Positions 1-8,654 of a DNA stretch of 64,000 bases are shown piece by piece. The notes under the pieces are model-generated. The model made no database searches. It had not been told where the DNA came from and worked only from the letters and a program-made list of their open reading frames with translations. Source of the DNA: Blastopirellula retiformator (GTDB lineage Bacteria > Planctomycetota > Planctomycetia > Pirellulales > Pirellulaceae); assembly GCF_007859755.1 (NCBI RefSeq), contig NZ_SJPF01000001.1:1352082-1416081 (forward strand), written 5' to 3'. The stretch's first letter is position 1, and each line of letters starts with the position of its first letter. Position numbers and translations under genes: made by a program.

Positions 1-47
1 CCAGCGAGCGACCCGCTTGAGTCTTTTTTCCAAAAGCGAGTGCAAGG

Positions 48-701
48 ATGCACGCGATAACTCTCTGCCTGGTTTTGGCGACCGCCGCCGCCGATGGTTC
101 GTCGGGACAAATGGTCAATGGTCATGCCGCCGTGACTGCGGTCACTCCGATGCGGATGCCGCATGACGCCCAACCGCTGCGTACCGCCGCGGCCCCGCAA
201 GACTCGTCGCCGCAAAATCTGACGCCGCAAGCCGCACCCTCCGAAGCGGCCGGCGGACCGCTGACGCTGCCCAAGCGTAGAGAAAAGCCGTCGTCGCCGG
301 TTGGTTCGATCTTGCCTAGCGCCGAGTCGAAACAACGGACCGCCACGATCGTCGCCAGCTTGATGTTGGTCGTCGGACTCTTTTTGATCTTCGCGTGGGC
401 AGGGAAGAAGAAACTGCCGACCGCCAACTCGCGGTTGCCGCAGGAAGTGGTGCAGGTGCTGGGCCGCGCGCAACTGCAAGGTCGCCAACAATTGCAATTG
501 GTCCGCGTTGGCAGCCGGCTGCTGCTGCTGTCGGTAACGCCGCATGGCGCCGAGACGCTGACCGAAATCACCGATCCGCTCGAAGTCGAATCGCTGCTGG
601 TTCATCTGCGACAAAATGGAAACGGCAACATGACCGCCAACTTCCAGGAAGTCTTGCAGAAGATGGGCGAAAAGCCGGCTCGTGGTTTCCTGGAGGCTTA
701 G
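48..701 (+). CDS. fliO: FliO-like flagellar biosynthesis protein
   Basis: Accessory protein of the flagellar type III export gate, thought to help FliP assembly in the inner membrane. The 217-residue product has a hydrophobic N-terminal segment (about residues 1-16), a long Pro/Ala-rich linker, one clear membrane helix (about 100-117, [20 protein letters not shown]) and a C-terminal cytoplasmic domain with the FliO-like pattern of [14 protein letters not shown] followed by short beta strands. FliO is poorly conserved, so the call leans on its position 2 bp before fliP. Bases 1-20 could be the end of an upstream gene (a TGA at 18-20), plausibly fliN, but too little is present to say. Confidence 0.8.
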   Translation: MHAITLCLVLATAAADGSSGQMVNGHAAVTAVTPMRMPHDAQPLRTAAAPQDSSPQNLTPQAAPSEAAGGPLTLPKRREKPSSPVGSILPSAESKQRTATIVASLMLVVGLFLIFAWAGKKKLPTANSRLPQEVVQVLGRAQLQGRQQLQLVRVGSRLLLLSVTPHGAETLTEITDPLEVESLLVHLRQNGNGNMTANFQEVLQKMGEKPARGFLEA

Positions 702-703
702 TC

Positions 704-1657
704 ATGCTCAACTCGAACAAGCTCCGAACTTTTTCGCTGACGCTGGCCGCCTTGCTGATCTGTACGGCGACCGCATCGGCTCAGTTTTCGACCGCTCAGC
801 TGACGAGTCAGTCGGCCCCGTCGGTCGAGGTTACCGCAGAGTCTTCGCTGGACGCTCCGGTGAGCGAGGAAGCTTCCGACCTGGCCGACTTCGTCAAAGG
901 GGGGCCAGAGCAATGGACCAGCCCCAGCGGCCTGGTCAGCACCATCCAGATCATGGTGCTGCTGACGGTCCTGAGCCTGGCGCCGGCGATCTTGCTGATG
1001 ACGACCGGGTTTATCCGCATCATCGTGGTGCTCGGACTGTTGCGTCAGGCGCTTGGCACCCAGCAGTTGCCTCCTTCGCAGGTCGTCACCGCGATCGCCC
1101 TATTCATGACGATCCTGCTGATGTACCCGACCTGGCAGAAGGTGTACGAAGACAGCGTCGGCCCCTACACGCGGCAAGAGATCAATCCCGAGACGGGGGA
1201 GCAGTACAAGCTGTTCGCCGTCATCGACCCGGTCACCGGCGAACTGGGACCCGACGAAGCGTGGGAGCGAGGAACCAAGCCGATTCGCCACTTCATGAGC
1301 AAGCAGATCGACATCGCCGGCAATAGCGACGACGTCTGGATGTTCTTTGAGTTTCTTCCTGAGTCGACCAAGGAAGAGATTGGCGAGCCGCAGTCGTACG
1401 ATGACGTGCCGCTGCAAGCGCTGATTCCGGCGTTCATCCTCAGCGAACTGAAGACCGCGTTCTTAATTGGTTTTCAGATCTATCTGCCGTTTCTGATTCT
1501 CGACATCGTGGTCGCCAGCGTGACGATCTCGATGGGCATGATGATGTTGCCGCCGGTGATGATCTCGTTGCCGTTCAAGCTGTTGTTATTTGTGCTGGTC
1601 GACGGCTGGACGTTGGTCGTCGGTATGCTGCTGCAAAGTTTCGCCCCCACCATCTGA
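704..1657 (+). CDS. fliP: Flagellar export gate protein FliP
   Basis: Core polytopic subunit of the FliP/FliQ/FliR export gate. A cleavable signal peptide lies at residues 1-27 (ending ATASAQ). The family signatures are intact: an N-terminal helix pair with [18 protein letters not shown], the [11 protein letters not shown] loop, and the C-terminal [17 protein letters not shown] and [15 protein letters not shown] segments. The product is 317 residues, longer than the roughly 245-250 usual for FliP. The extra length is in the N-terminal extension and in the periplasmic loop around [11 protein letters not shown]. The open frame extends upstream into fliO, but the ATG at 704, directly before the signal peptide and 2 bp after the fliO stop, is the sensible start. 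Confidence 0.95.
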   Translation: MLNSNKLRTFSLTLAALLICTATASAQFSTAQLTSQSAPSVEVTAESSLDAPVSEEASDLADFVKGGPEQWTSPSGLVSTIQIMVLLTVLSLAPAILLMTTGFIRIIVVLGLLRQALGTQQLPPSQVVTAIALFMTILLMYPTWQKVYEDSVGPYTRQEINPETGEQYKLFAVIDPVTGELGPDEAWERGTKPIRHFMSKQIDIAGNSDDVWMFFEFLPESTKEEIGEPQSYDDVPLQALIPAFILSELKTAFLIGFQIYLPFLILDIVVASVTISMGMMMLPPVMISLPFKLLLFVLVDGWTLVVGMLLQSFAPTI

Positions 1658-1680
1658 CGAAGAAGACCGGAGCTGCTCCC

Positions 1681-1956
1681 ATGGACGTTACGACGACCGT
1701 CGACCTGACCCGCGAGGCGATGTTGGTCGCGCTCTGGATCTCGGCGCCTGCCTTGCTGGTCGGCATGCTGGTTGGTCTGGCGATCGGCTTGCTGCAAGCG
1801 CTCACCCAAATTCAAGATCAAACCGTTTCCTTTGTACCCAAACTACTGGCGATGGCGGCCGCGATGCTGCTGGCGCTGCCATGGGTTTTGGAGCGATTGA
1901 TGATTTACACCGAAACCCTGGTCACTCACATCCCCGACCGCATCATGGGCGGGTAA
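1681..1956 (+). CDS. fliQ: Flagellar export gate protein FliQ
   Basis: Small two-helix inner-membrane subunit of the flagellar export gate. The 91-residue length is normal for the family. Two hydrophobic hairpin helices are visible (about residues 15-40 and 52-75) with the FliQ-type sequence GLAIGLLQALTQIQDQTVSFVPK between them. The ATG at 1681 is preceded by GGAG at a good distance, 24 bp after the fliP stop, so it is co-transcribed. Confidence 0.95.
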   Translation: MDVTTTVDLTREAMLVALWISAPALLVGMLVGLAIGLLQALTQIQDQTVSFVPKLLAMAAAMLLALPWVLERLMIYTETLVTHIPDRIMGG

Positions 1957-1967
1957 CGATTTGGCGG

Positions 1968-2063
1968 CATGCTCTTATCGCGTCTTGGCGAGAAGAGCAT
2001 GTCTTCGAGCGTCTCCCAGGACAAAGCCATGCTCATCCGCCGAAGACGTCGCAAGAGCATGGC
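1968..2063. repeat. Pair of hairpins in the fliQ-fliR gap
   Basis: The 147-bp fliQ-fliR spacer breaks an otherwise tight operon and holds two inverted repeats built on the same core. CATGCTCTT at 1968-1976 pairs with AAGAGCATG at 1993-2001. GCCATGCTC at 2026-2034 pairs with GAGCATGGC at 2055-2063. The arms are near copies of each other, so alternative pairings are possible. It may be a remnant of an interspersed palindromic element or an RNA structure tuning fliR expression; the sequence does not decide. Confidence 0.7.
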
Positions 2064-2103
2064 GCCAGAGGAAATGACCGATCTTGGCGGCGACAACGCG
2101 TAA

Positions 2104-2907
2104 ATGGAAAGCTTGCCCCTTCTAGAACCGACGCTCCATCAGCTCTTCATCTTCGTCACGGTGTTGACTCGGGTGAGCGGCATGTTGGCGACTGCGCCGA
2201 TGTTCGGGTCAAGCTACGCTCCGATGAAAATCAAAGCGTTTCTGGCGGTCACGATTTCGATGATGATCACCGGGCTCTTCTGGGGCGAAACGTTCCCCGA
2301 GCCGGAACATTGGATGAGCTACCTGGTGGTGCTCGGCGGCGAGTTGTTCATCGGCATTTCGTTTGGCCTGGGCGTACGGATTTTGTTCGCCGGCGTGCAG
2401 ATCACCGGTCAGATGCTCGGCCAGATCGGCGGCTTGTCGGTTGCCGACGTCTTTAACCCGGCGTTCGACGACAACGTGCCGATGCTGTCGGTGCTGTTCG
2501 ATATGGTCGTGGTGGCGATGTTCTTCTGCCTGGGAGGACATCGGTTTATGATCGGCGCGCTTCTGTCGACCTTTGCCGACGTACCGCCGGGCGTGGGCCT
2601 GGCTTCGCCGGAGGTGGTCGATGTGCTAGTGAAGACCTTGTCGACCAGTTTCATGCTCGGCGTACAGGCCGCCGCGCCGGGAACGGTCGCACTGATGATC
2701 GGCATCCTGGTGATGGGCCTGATCAGTCGCACGCTGCCGCAATTGAATCTGATCGCCGTCGGGTTCAGTATGAACTCGATGCTGCTGATGCTGTTCGTCT
2801 TTCTGACGGTCGGAACGATGGGATGGTTGTTTCAGGATCAATTGGAGCCGACCGTCAACTCGATTCGCGAAATGGTCATCAATCGCCACGCTGTGTTTCC
2901 GAAGTAG
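2104..2907 (+). CDS. fliR: Flagellar export gate protein FliR
   Basis: Third polytopic subunit of the FliP/FliQ/FliR gate. The 267-residue protein has about six hydrophobic helices. FliR-like features include an N-terminal RVSGMLATAPMFG segment, a central GVQITGQMLGQIGGLSVADVFNP stretch spanning two helices, and a C-terminal run of hydrophobic helices. It starts 147 bp after fliQ, beyond a hairpin pair. No strong Shine-Dalgarno is seen before the ATG. Confidence 0.94.
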   Translation: MESLPLLEPTLHQLFIFVTVLTRVSGMLATAPMFGSSYAPMKIKAFLAVTISMMITGLFWGETFPEPEHWMSYLVVLGGELFIGISFGLGVRILFAGVQITGQMLGQIGGLSVADVFNPAFDDNVPMLSVLFDMVVVAMFFCLGGHRFMIGALLSTFADVPPGVGLASPEVVDVLVKTLSTSFMLGVQAAAPGTVALMIGILVMGLISRTLPQLNLIAVGFSMNSMLLMLFVFLTVGTMGWLFQDQLEPTVNSIREMVINRHAVFPK

Positions 2908-2916
2908 AAGTGAAGC

Positions 2917-4026
2917 ATGGCCGAGCAAGATGACGACAAATCAGAAGAACCGACCCAGCACCGCCGCGACGAGGCGCGGAAGCAGGGGCAGATCACCAAG
3001 AGCCAGGATCTGATCTCGGCCGGTATGCTGGTGATCGCGCTCGGCGTGATCATGTTCTTCTCGCAGTCGCTGTTCAACTACTTTGGCGACTTTACCCGCG
3101 ACAAACTGAGCCACGCTCCGCCGCTGCAAGTGAGCTTCCAGTGGGTGATGAATGAAAATGGCTCGGCTCTCTATCGCCTGGCGATGGTGATGGTGCCGAT
3201 CTTGCTGCTGTTGATGGTCGCCGGCGTTGCGCTCAACATGATGCAGACCGGCGTGCTGTTTCTGCCAGAGAAGTTGACGTTTGATTTTCAGCGGGTCAAT
3301 CCGCTCTCCGGTTTCAAACGCTTGTTCGCACTGGCCAACTTCGTCCGCTTCGGTTTCGGCATTCTGAAGGTGTTGATCGTTTCGACAGTCGCCGCCATCA
3401 GCATTTATTTTGATATGCCAACCATTTTGGGGTTGGCGGAACTGTCGCCCGGCGAGATCGCCAGCTTTCTGTTGATGACCGCTTTTTGGACGTCGATGAA
3501 GATCGGCGCCGTGCTGCTGATCCTGGCGCTTGCCGACTATGCCTTCCAATGGTGGAAGCATGAGCAAGACCTGAAGATGACCAAGCAGGAAGTTCGTGAA
3601 GAGATGAAGTCGTTGCAAGGCGACCCGCAGTTGATTGCCCGGCGTCGTCAGGTCGCGCGGCAATTGGCGATGAGCCGAATGGGCAGCGACGTGCCTCAGG
3701 CCGACTTCGTGGTGACCAACCCGACCGAACTGGCGATCGCCCTGAAGTACGACCCGTACAAAATGGCGGCCCCAGTCGTGTTGGCCAAAGGCGCCGGCCT
3801 GGTCGCCCAGCGGATCCGCCGCATCGCGCTGGAAAATGACGTGCCGATTGTCGAACGGAAAGAATTGGCCCGCGCTCTGTACCGCGACGCCGAGGTGAAC
3901 CAGGCGATCCCCGCCGAGCAATACGCGGCGGTCGCCGAAGTCTTGAAGTACGTCTACGAACTGAAGGGCAAGACCCTGCCGACGTTGGATGACTTGAAAG
4001 AGCATGACCAGCGGAAGGCGGCGTAG
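2917..4026 (+). CDS. flhB: Flagellar export switch protein FlhB
   Basis: Inner-membrane protein that controls substrate specificity of flagellar export through self-cleavage in its cytoplasmic domain. The N-terminus shows the family hallmark (KSEEPTQHRRDEARKQGQI), followed by four membrane helices (about residues 33-53, 86-112, 140-165, 182-210), then a charged linker and the cytoplasmic domain. The cleavage loop reads N268-P269-T270-E271 rather than the canonical NPTH. It begins 9 bp after fliR and is the last recognisable export gene of the operon. Length (369) is normal. Confidence 0.95.
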   Translation: MAEQDDDKSEEPTQHRRDEARKQGQITKSQDLISAGMLVIALGVIMFFSQSLFNYFGDFTRDKLSHAPPLQVSFQWVMNENGSALYRLAMVMVPILLLLMVAGVALNMMQTGVLFLPEKLTFDFQRVNPLSGFKRLFALANFVRFGFGILKVLIVSTVAAISIYFDMPTILGLAELSPGEIASFLLMTAFWTSMKIGAVLLILALADYAFQWWKHEQDLKMTKQEVREEMKSLQGDPQLIARRRQVARQLAMSRMGSDVPQADFVVTNPTELAIALKYDPYKMAAPVVLAKGAGLVAQRIRRIALENDVPIVERKELARALYRDAEVNQAIPAEQYAAVAEVLKYVYELKGKTLPTLDDLKEHDQRKAA

Positions 4027-4122
4027 CGAAGCGCGAACCGGCGAAGGGGCGCGGATGTCTCGCGGGAGTAGCGGCTCTGCCGCGGTCCATTCTTCGCGAC
4101 TTGTTTTCGCCCAACGCGCCCG

Positions 4123-4767
4123 ATGCTTTATTACCCCAAGATTCCCGGCAGCAAGCACGCGCCGCTCGAACGCTGCATCGCCTTCGAGAAGTACGACGGC
4201 ACGAATCTCCATTGGGATTGGGACCGCGACTTTGGCTGGCATGCCTTTGGCACGCGTCGAGACTCCTTCAATCTGACCGAGGACGGAATCGCCCAGTTTG
4301 CCGAGCGACACGTGCACTTGCGGGAGTGCGTACCGGTCTTTCTGCAGACGTTGGCCGAACCGCTGGAGCGGATCTTCCGCGATCACGTCGACTATCGCGG
4401 CGAGCAAAGCCTGCAGGCCTTCACCGAGTTCTTTGGCCCCAACTCGTTCGCTGGCCTGCATCAGGTGGACGATCCGAAGCAGCTGCGGCTGTTTGACGTC
4501 TCGGCCGAATCAATCGGCATGTTGGGGCCGGGGCGGTTTGTAGCGGATTTCGGGACGCTGCCGATTGCCCGCGTTGTTTATCAGGGAAGGTTGACGGGCA
4601 AATTTGCCGAAGATGTCCGGGAAGGAAAGTACCACGTCGACGAAGGAGTGGTCTGCAAGGGGGGAGAAGGTGGGGCCGATCTCTGGATGGTCAAAATCAA
4701 GACCTATGCTTACCTACAGAGATTGAAGCAAGCGCTGGCCGACCGCTGGGAAGACTATTGGGAATGA
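4123..4767 (+). CDS. RNA ligase family (nucleotidyltransferase) protein
   Basis: A 214-residue protein with the motifs of the covalent nucleotidyltransferase/RNA ligase fold. Motif I is EKYDGTN, with Lys23 as the predicted AMP-accepting lysine. A motif III-like FTEFFGP follows in the middle, motif IV is EGVVCKGG, and motif V has the K-x-K pattern MVKIKTYAYL near the end. These residues suggest ATP-dependent ligation or repair of RNA ends. No separate C-terminal domain is present, so it is a minimal catalytic core. It follows flhB by about 100 bp on the same strand, and the next gene is 333 bp away behind a hairpin, so it may be read from the flagellar transcript. Substrate is unknown. Confidence 0.8.
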   Translation: MLYYPKIPGSKHAPLERCIAFEKYDGTNLHWDWDRDFGWHAFGTRRDSFNLTEDGIAQFAERHVHLRECVPVFLQTLAEPLERIFRDHVDYRGEQSLQAFTEFFGPNSFAGLHQVDDPKQLRLFDVSAESIGMLGPGRFVADFGTLPIARVVYQGRLTGKFAEDVREGKYHVDEGVVCKGGEGGADLWMVKIKTYAYLQRLKQALADRWEDYWE

Positions 4768-4925
4768 GCCATTTCTGATGTCGCAGCCGGGTAATGCGTC
4801 AGGCGAAAATTCATTGCGTCGCGATAGCCGGGGTAGGCGGAAATCAGATCCGCTGGGCGTCGTTTATGCGGCGCCACGTTTCCCTACCAGATACTCTCGC
4901 CGAATGTTCCCACCGCTAGCAACAT

Positions 4926-4951
4926 CCGCCGAGAATCGGCGGTATTTTCTT
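4926..4951 (+). terminator. Rho-independent terminator
   Basis: CCGCCGA, a 3-base loop and TCGGCGG form a tight 7-bp stem followed by TATTTTCTT. It sits in the 333-bp gap between the RNA-ligase-like gene and the glycosidase gene and would end the flagellar-side transcript. The rest of the gap shows no coding signal. Confidence 0.7.
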
Positions 4952-5100
4952 CAATACGGAATGAGATTCGCATGTTAGGATTTCGCGAATCGTCAAAGCA
5001 GCCGCATGTCGCCGAGGACTCGTTGGTCCGCTCGGTTTAAGCGCATGTTTCGCGCCATTTGTAGGCAGCTGCGACGATCAGGACAGAGGAATCAAGGGAT

Positions 5101-7845
5101 ATGCCGGAAGCGGAATGGGATCGGTTAGCCGCAGAGTCAGAACGCGAAAGCAACGAAAATTGGAAGCGTTGGGGGCCCTATCTCTCGGAACGTCAGTGGG
5201 GAACCGTTCGCGAAAGCGCTGCGGAAGAGGATCCGTGGCTCAATTTCACCTATGAGCAGGCGATCTGGCGAACCTACCGCTGGGGGGAAGATGGCCTCAT
5301 GGGGATCTGCGATCGCCAGTGCCGCCTTTGCTTTGGCTTGGCTCTCTGGAACGGGCAAGATCGGATCCTCAAAGAGCGGCTGTTTGGTCTGACCGGTCCG
5401 GAAGGGAATCATGGCGAAGACGTCAAAGAGGCGTACTACTATCTCGACTCGACCCCGACCCACTCGTACCTGAAGGGGCTCTACAAGTATCCCCAGGCCG
5501 AGTACCCGTATCAGCGGCTGCGCGACGAGAACGCCGGCCGCGATCGGTCGCAGCCCGAGTTCGAGCTGACCGACACCGGCCTGTTCGACGAAGGCCGCTA
5601 TTTCGACGTTCAGGTTGAGTACGCCAAAGCGTCGGCCGAAGACATTTTGATTCGGGTCACCGTTTCTAACCGCGGCCCGGAGCCGGCCCCACTGCACATC
5701 TTGCCGACTTGGTGGTTCCGCAACACATGGGCATGGGGACCGACGCTGGAGAAGCCCGAGAAAAAGCCGTGCATGTCGCAGACCGGCGAAGACGAACTGC
5801 TGGCCAAGCACGAGACTCTGGGCGAGATGCAGATCTACGCCGACGCCGGACCGGACGGCGAGTCGCCGGAGTGGATGTTTACCGAAAACGAAACGAACTC
5901 GTGGCGGTTTGAAGATCCCAACAGCGGTCGCCCGTCCTGCAAAGATGCCTTTCATCTGGCGGTGGTCGAAGGGATGGACGGCGTCGTCAATCCGACCAAC
6001 TCCGGCACCAAAGCGGCCGCCCATTATCAATGCGTCATTCCGGCCGGCGAGTCGGTCCAGTTCCGGATGCGCATGTCGGCCAAAGAACAATCGCCGGTCA
6101 CCCCCTTTGGCGCCGGATTTGAAGACGCCTTTGAGCAGCGCATTGAAGAAGCGGATCGCTTCGCCAAATCGCTGGTCGGACCAGGGCTCTCGAAAGACGA
6201 AGAAATGGTCCTCCGTCAGGCGAACGCCGGCCTGTTGTGGACCAAGCAATTTTACCACTACGTGATTCCGCGTTGGCTCGAAAACTCAAGCGGCGGCAAG
6301 CAGCGTCGCAAGAGTGATCAACAGCCGGGCGCCCCCAGCAAGCGGAACGCCGACTGGGGCCACTTGTACAATAAGAACATCATCTCGATGCCCGACAAGT
6401 GGGAATATCCCTGGTACGCGGCATGGGACTCGGCGTTTCACTTCATTCCGTTCGCCAAGCTGGATCCTTACTTCGCCAAAGAGCAGGCGATCCTCTTCTT
6501 GCGCGAATGGTACATGCATCCCAACGGACAGCTGCCGGCGTACGAGTGGAACTTCAGCGACGTGAATCCGCCGGTTCACGCGTGGGCCTGCTGGCGAATC
6601 TATCAAATGACCGCTTACAACGGCGATGGCGACCGGGTCTTTCTAGAGCGCGTTTTCCAAAAGCTGTTGCTCAACTTTACCTGGTGGGTCAATCGCAAAG
6701 ACATTCGGGGCAAGCATGTCTTTAGCGGCGGATTCCTGGGACTGGACAACGTCGGCATCTTCGATCGGTCGAAGCCTTTGCCGACCGGTGGACACCTAGA
6801 GCAAGCGGACGGCACGGCCTGGATGGCCTACTTCTGCAGCAGCATGCTGTCGATCGCGTTCGAGCTGGCCGAAGACAATCCGGCGTACGAAGACATGGCG
6901 TCGAAGTTCTTCGAGCATTACGTTTCGATCGCCGAAGCGATGAACTCGCTCGATGGAACTGGCCTGTGGGATGAAGAGGATGGGTTCTACTACGACCATC
7001 TGCATATCGACGGCCGCAGCATCCCGCTCAAGATTCGCTCAATCGTCGGCTTGATTCCGCTGCTGACGGTCGACGTGATCGAAGACCAGACGATGGAGCG
7101 GTTGCCGGCGTTTTGCAAACGGATGGACTGGTTCCTCAAGTTCCGGCCGGAACTAAGCAAGTTCATGACGTACATGGAGTCCGATACGCAAGAGGATGGC
7201 GTCGGACGCAAACTGCTGGCGATCCCGACCAAGGAACGCCTGCTGCGGATGCTCCGTTACTTGTTGGATGAGGATGAGTTCCTCTCGCCTTACGGCATTC
7301 GCTCGCTGTCGAAGTTCCACTTGGAACATCCGTTCGAGTACGAGCTGAACGGCGAACGCCTCTGCGTCCAGTATCAACCAGCCGAGTCCGACAGCTGGCT
7401 CTTTGGCGGCAACTCGAACTGGCGCGGTCCGATCTGGTTCCCACTCAACTACCTGTTGATCGAAGCGCTCGAACGTTACTACAAGTTCTACGGCAAGTCG
7501 CTGCGGGTCGAATGCCCGGCGCGCTCGGGCCAATACATGGACTTGCAGGAAGTGGCGGACGAGATTCGCAAACGCCTCTCGACGCTGTTCCTGGCCAATA
7601 CCGAAGGAGCCCGACCCAGCTATTGCCGCAGCGATCGGCTGATCAACGATCCCCACTGGCGCGAACTGGTCTTGTTCTACGAGTACTTTGACGCCGAAAC
7701 CGGCAAAGGCTTGGGCGCGAGTCATCAAACTGGCTGGACCGCATTGATCGCCCCGATCTTGGGAACGCTGGCCGAACATCGCAGCGCCGCCACGCCGAAA
7801 CCACCCAAGCGGAAACAAGCGACCGCATCAAGCGAATCGGTCTAA
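5101..7845 (+). CDS. MGH1/GH63-type glycoside hydrolase
   Basis: A 914-residue cytoplasmic protein of the mannosyl-oligosaccharide glucosidase-like (GH63, MGH1) group. It opens with WGPYLSERQWGTVRE and TYRWGEDGLMG, typical of bacterial members, then a beta-rich N-terminal half with ILPTWWFRNTW. From about residue 370 an (alpha/alpha)-barrel half follows, with MPDKWEYPWYAAWDSAFH, EWNFSDVNPPVHAWA and a late GNSNWRGPIWFPLNYLLIEAL segment that are hallmarks of the fold. No signal peptide is seen. The likely role is hydrolysis of glucosides or alpha-linked disaccharides (related proteins act on glucosylglycerate or mannosylglycerate), but the exact substrate cannot be read here. A 3-bp gap links it to the next small gene. 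Confidence 0.9.
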   Translation: MPEAEWDRLAAESERESNENWKRWGPYLSERQWGTVRESAAEEDPWLNFTYEQAIWRTYRWGEDGLMGICDRQCRLCFGLALWNGQDRILKERLFGLTGPEGNHGEDVKEAYYYLDSTPTHSYLKGLYKYPQAEYPYQRLRDENAGRDRSQPEFELTDTGLFDEGRYFDVQVEYAKASAEDILIRVTVSNRGPEPAPLHILPTWWFRNTWAWGPTLEKPEKKPCMSQTGEDELLAKHETLGEMQIYADAGPDGESPEWMFTENETNSWRFEDPNSGRPSCKDAFHLAVVEGMDGVVNPTNSGTKAAAHYQCVIPAGESVQFRMRMSAKEQSPVTPFGAGFEDAFEQRIEEADRFAKSLVGPGLSKDEEMVLRQANAGLLWTKQFYHYVIPRWLENSSGGKQRRKSDQQPGAPSKRNADWGHLYNKNIISMPDKWEYPWYAAWDSAFHFIPFAKLDPYFAKEQAILFLREWYMHPNGQLPAYEWNFSDVNPPVHAWACWRIYQMTAYNGDGDRVFLERVFQKLLLNFTWWVNRKDIRGKHVFSGGFLGLDNVGIFDRSKPLPTGGHLEQADGTAWMAYFCSSMLSIAFELAEDNPAYEDMASKFFEHYVSIAEAMNSLDGTGLWDEEDGFYYDHLHIDGRSIPLKIRSIVGLIPLLTVDVIEDQTMERLPAFCKRMDWFLKFRPELSKFMTYMESDTQEDGVGRKLLAIPTKERLLRMLRYLLDEDEFLSPYGIRSLSKFHLEHPFEYELNGERLCVQYQPAESDSWLFGGNSNWRGPIWFPLNYLLIEALERYYKFYGKSLRVECPARSGQYMDLQEVADEIRKRLSTLFLANTEGARPSYCRSDRLINDPHWRELVLFYEYFDAETGKGLGASHQTGWTALIAPILGTLAEHRSAATPKPPKRKQATASSESV

Positions 7846-7848
7846 GCA

Positions 7849-8232
7849 ATGAACGATTGGCTCGACTATCGCTATCCGCGCGGAGGGATCGCTTTCACCG
7901 CGGGCATTTTCATGCTCGCGGGGGCAGTGCTTTTTGTCGTCGGCGACACGTGGTTTACGAAGTACGTCTGTCCCTTCTTTCTTCCTCTGGGAATGGGACT
8001 CTGGCTGAAGCACGCGTGGGCTCGCTGGACGGCATTCACGCTGCTTGCGGCGACATCGGTGTTGGCGGTCGTTGTGCTACTGTTCGACTTTACGACGGTT
8101 CGCACGCTGAAATTGGTGACGTCGTTGTTTATGCTCTACGAATTGTGGGAGTGGAACGTCTATCCCGAGTCGGAGCAATTCGGCTTCCGCATGCCGGATG
8201 ACGAGGACGACGTCGCCCTTAACGAAGAGTAG
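7849..8232 (+). CDS. Small membrane protein, unknown function
   Basis: A 127-residue protein with about four hydrophobic segments (residues roughly 18-34, 40-50, 58-80, 86-98) and an acidic tail ending DDEDDVALNEE. The ATG lies 3 bp after the glycosidase stop, which suggests translational coupling. I do not recognise the family. It could be an uncharacterised inner-membrane protein serving the same pathway as the glycosidase, but nothing in the sequence shows that. Confidence 0.75.
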   Translation: MNDWLDYRYPRGGIAFTAGIFMLAGAVLFVVGDTWFTKYVCPFFLPLGMGLWLKHAWARWTAFTLLAATSVLAVVVLLFDFTTVRTLKLVTSLFMLYELWEWNVYPESEQFGFRMPDDEDDVALNEE

Positions 8233-8245
8233 GTCAGACTGCTAT

Positions 8246-8407
8246 TAGAGCGGTTTTCTTCAATCTTTATCGTTCTGGCTGGTTGCGGCCGCGCTGGTCG
8301 GCGTTGACCTGCATCGACGAATCTTGAGGATTCGCCTGCTTCGGTCGCCTTGACCAGCTTGCCTCACCAACGCCAGAAACGCTACAGCTATCAGAAAAAC
8401 GCGCTAA
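8246..8407. repeat. Interspersed element, TAGAGCG family, copy 1
   Basis: About 160 bp with imperfect terminal inverted repeats, TAGAGCGGTTTTCT at the left and, on the other strand, TAGCGCGTTTTTCT at the right. The core (ATCGACGAATCTTGAGGATT and surroundings) recurs at 12378-12486 and, inverted, at 57836-57996. A terminal fragment is at 16875-16912. There is no reading frame of interest, so it looks like a non-autonomous mobile element. Its right end supplies the stop codon of the adjacent SRPBCC remnant. Confidence 0.85.
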
Positions 8408-8652
8408 CTCTCGGCGTTTAGCTCCGCCGTCAGTCGATCGAGGTTTTTCTCTAGCCCATCACCCGCGAAGCTGCGGACGCTAGCGCAAGTCGCCGCGTCG
8501 TTAAACGCCATGACCCAATGCAACTGGCATCCGTCTTCGGCAGGCGTCAAGGTGATCGTTGTTTGAAAGTACGGGTAGCTCAGGTGGTCGAACAGGATTC
8601 GCGACGGTTCGTCGATTTCGAGGAAACGACTCTCGTTCTGATAGTTTCGATC
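8405..8652 (-). pseudogene. 5'-truncated SRPBCC/AHSA1-domain gene remnant
   Basis: Reading the minus strand gives about 82 residues ending in TAG at 8405-8407. They match the C-terminal half of Activator of Hsp90 ATPase-like (SRPBCC) proteins: NESRFLEIDEPSRILFDHL, then FQTTITLTPAEDGCQLHW, then MAFNDAATCASV and a final GLEKNLDRLTAEL helix. No start codon or N-terminal half exists; homology stops at about 8652, next to a palindromic repeat at 8655. The gene has therefore lost its 5' half. Bases 8690-8750 between the palindrome and the sulfatase stop show nothing. Confidence 0.75.
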
Positions 8653-8654
8653 GT

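Noticed and set aside
2941-4461. Long open frame (about 506 codons) on the minus strand opposite flhB
   Set aside because: It is antisense to a convincing flhB and the RNA-ligase-like gene; codon bias in high-GC DNA keeps the opposite strand open. Its sequence is Arg/Gln/His-rich without domains.
4778-4978. Short plus-strand frame after the RNA-ligase-like gene
   Set aside because: Spans a terminator hairpin, has Arg/Ser-rich composition and no ribosome site.
5137-6258. Minus-strand frames opposite the glycosidase
   Set aside because: Same shadow effect; the plus strand carries a complete glycoside hydrolase with family motifs.
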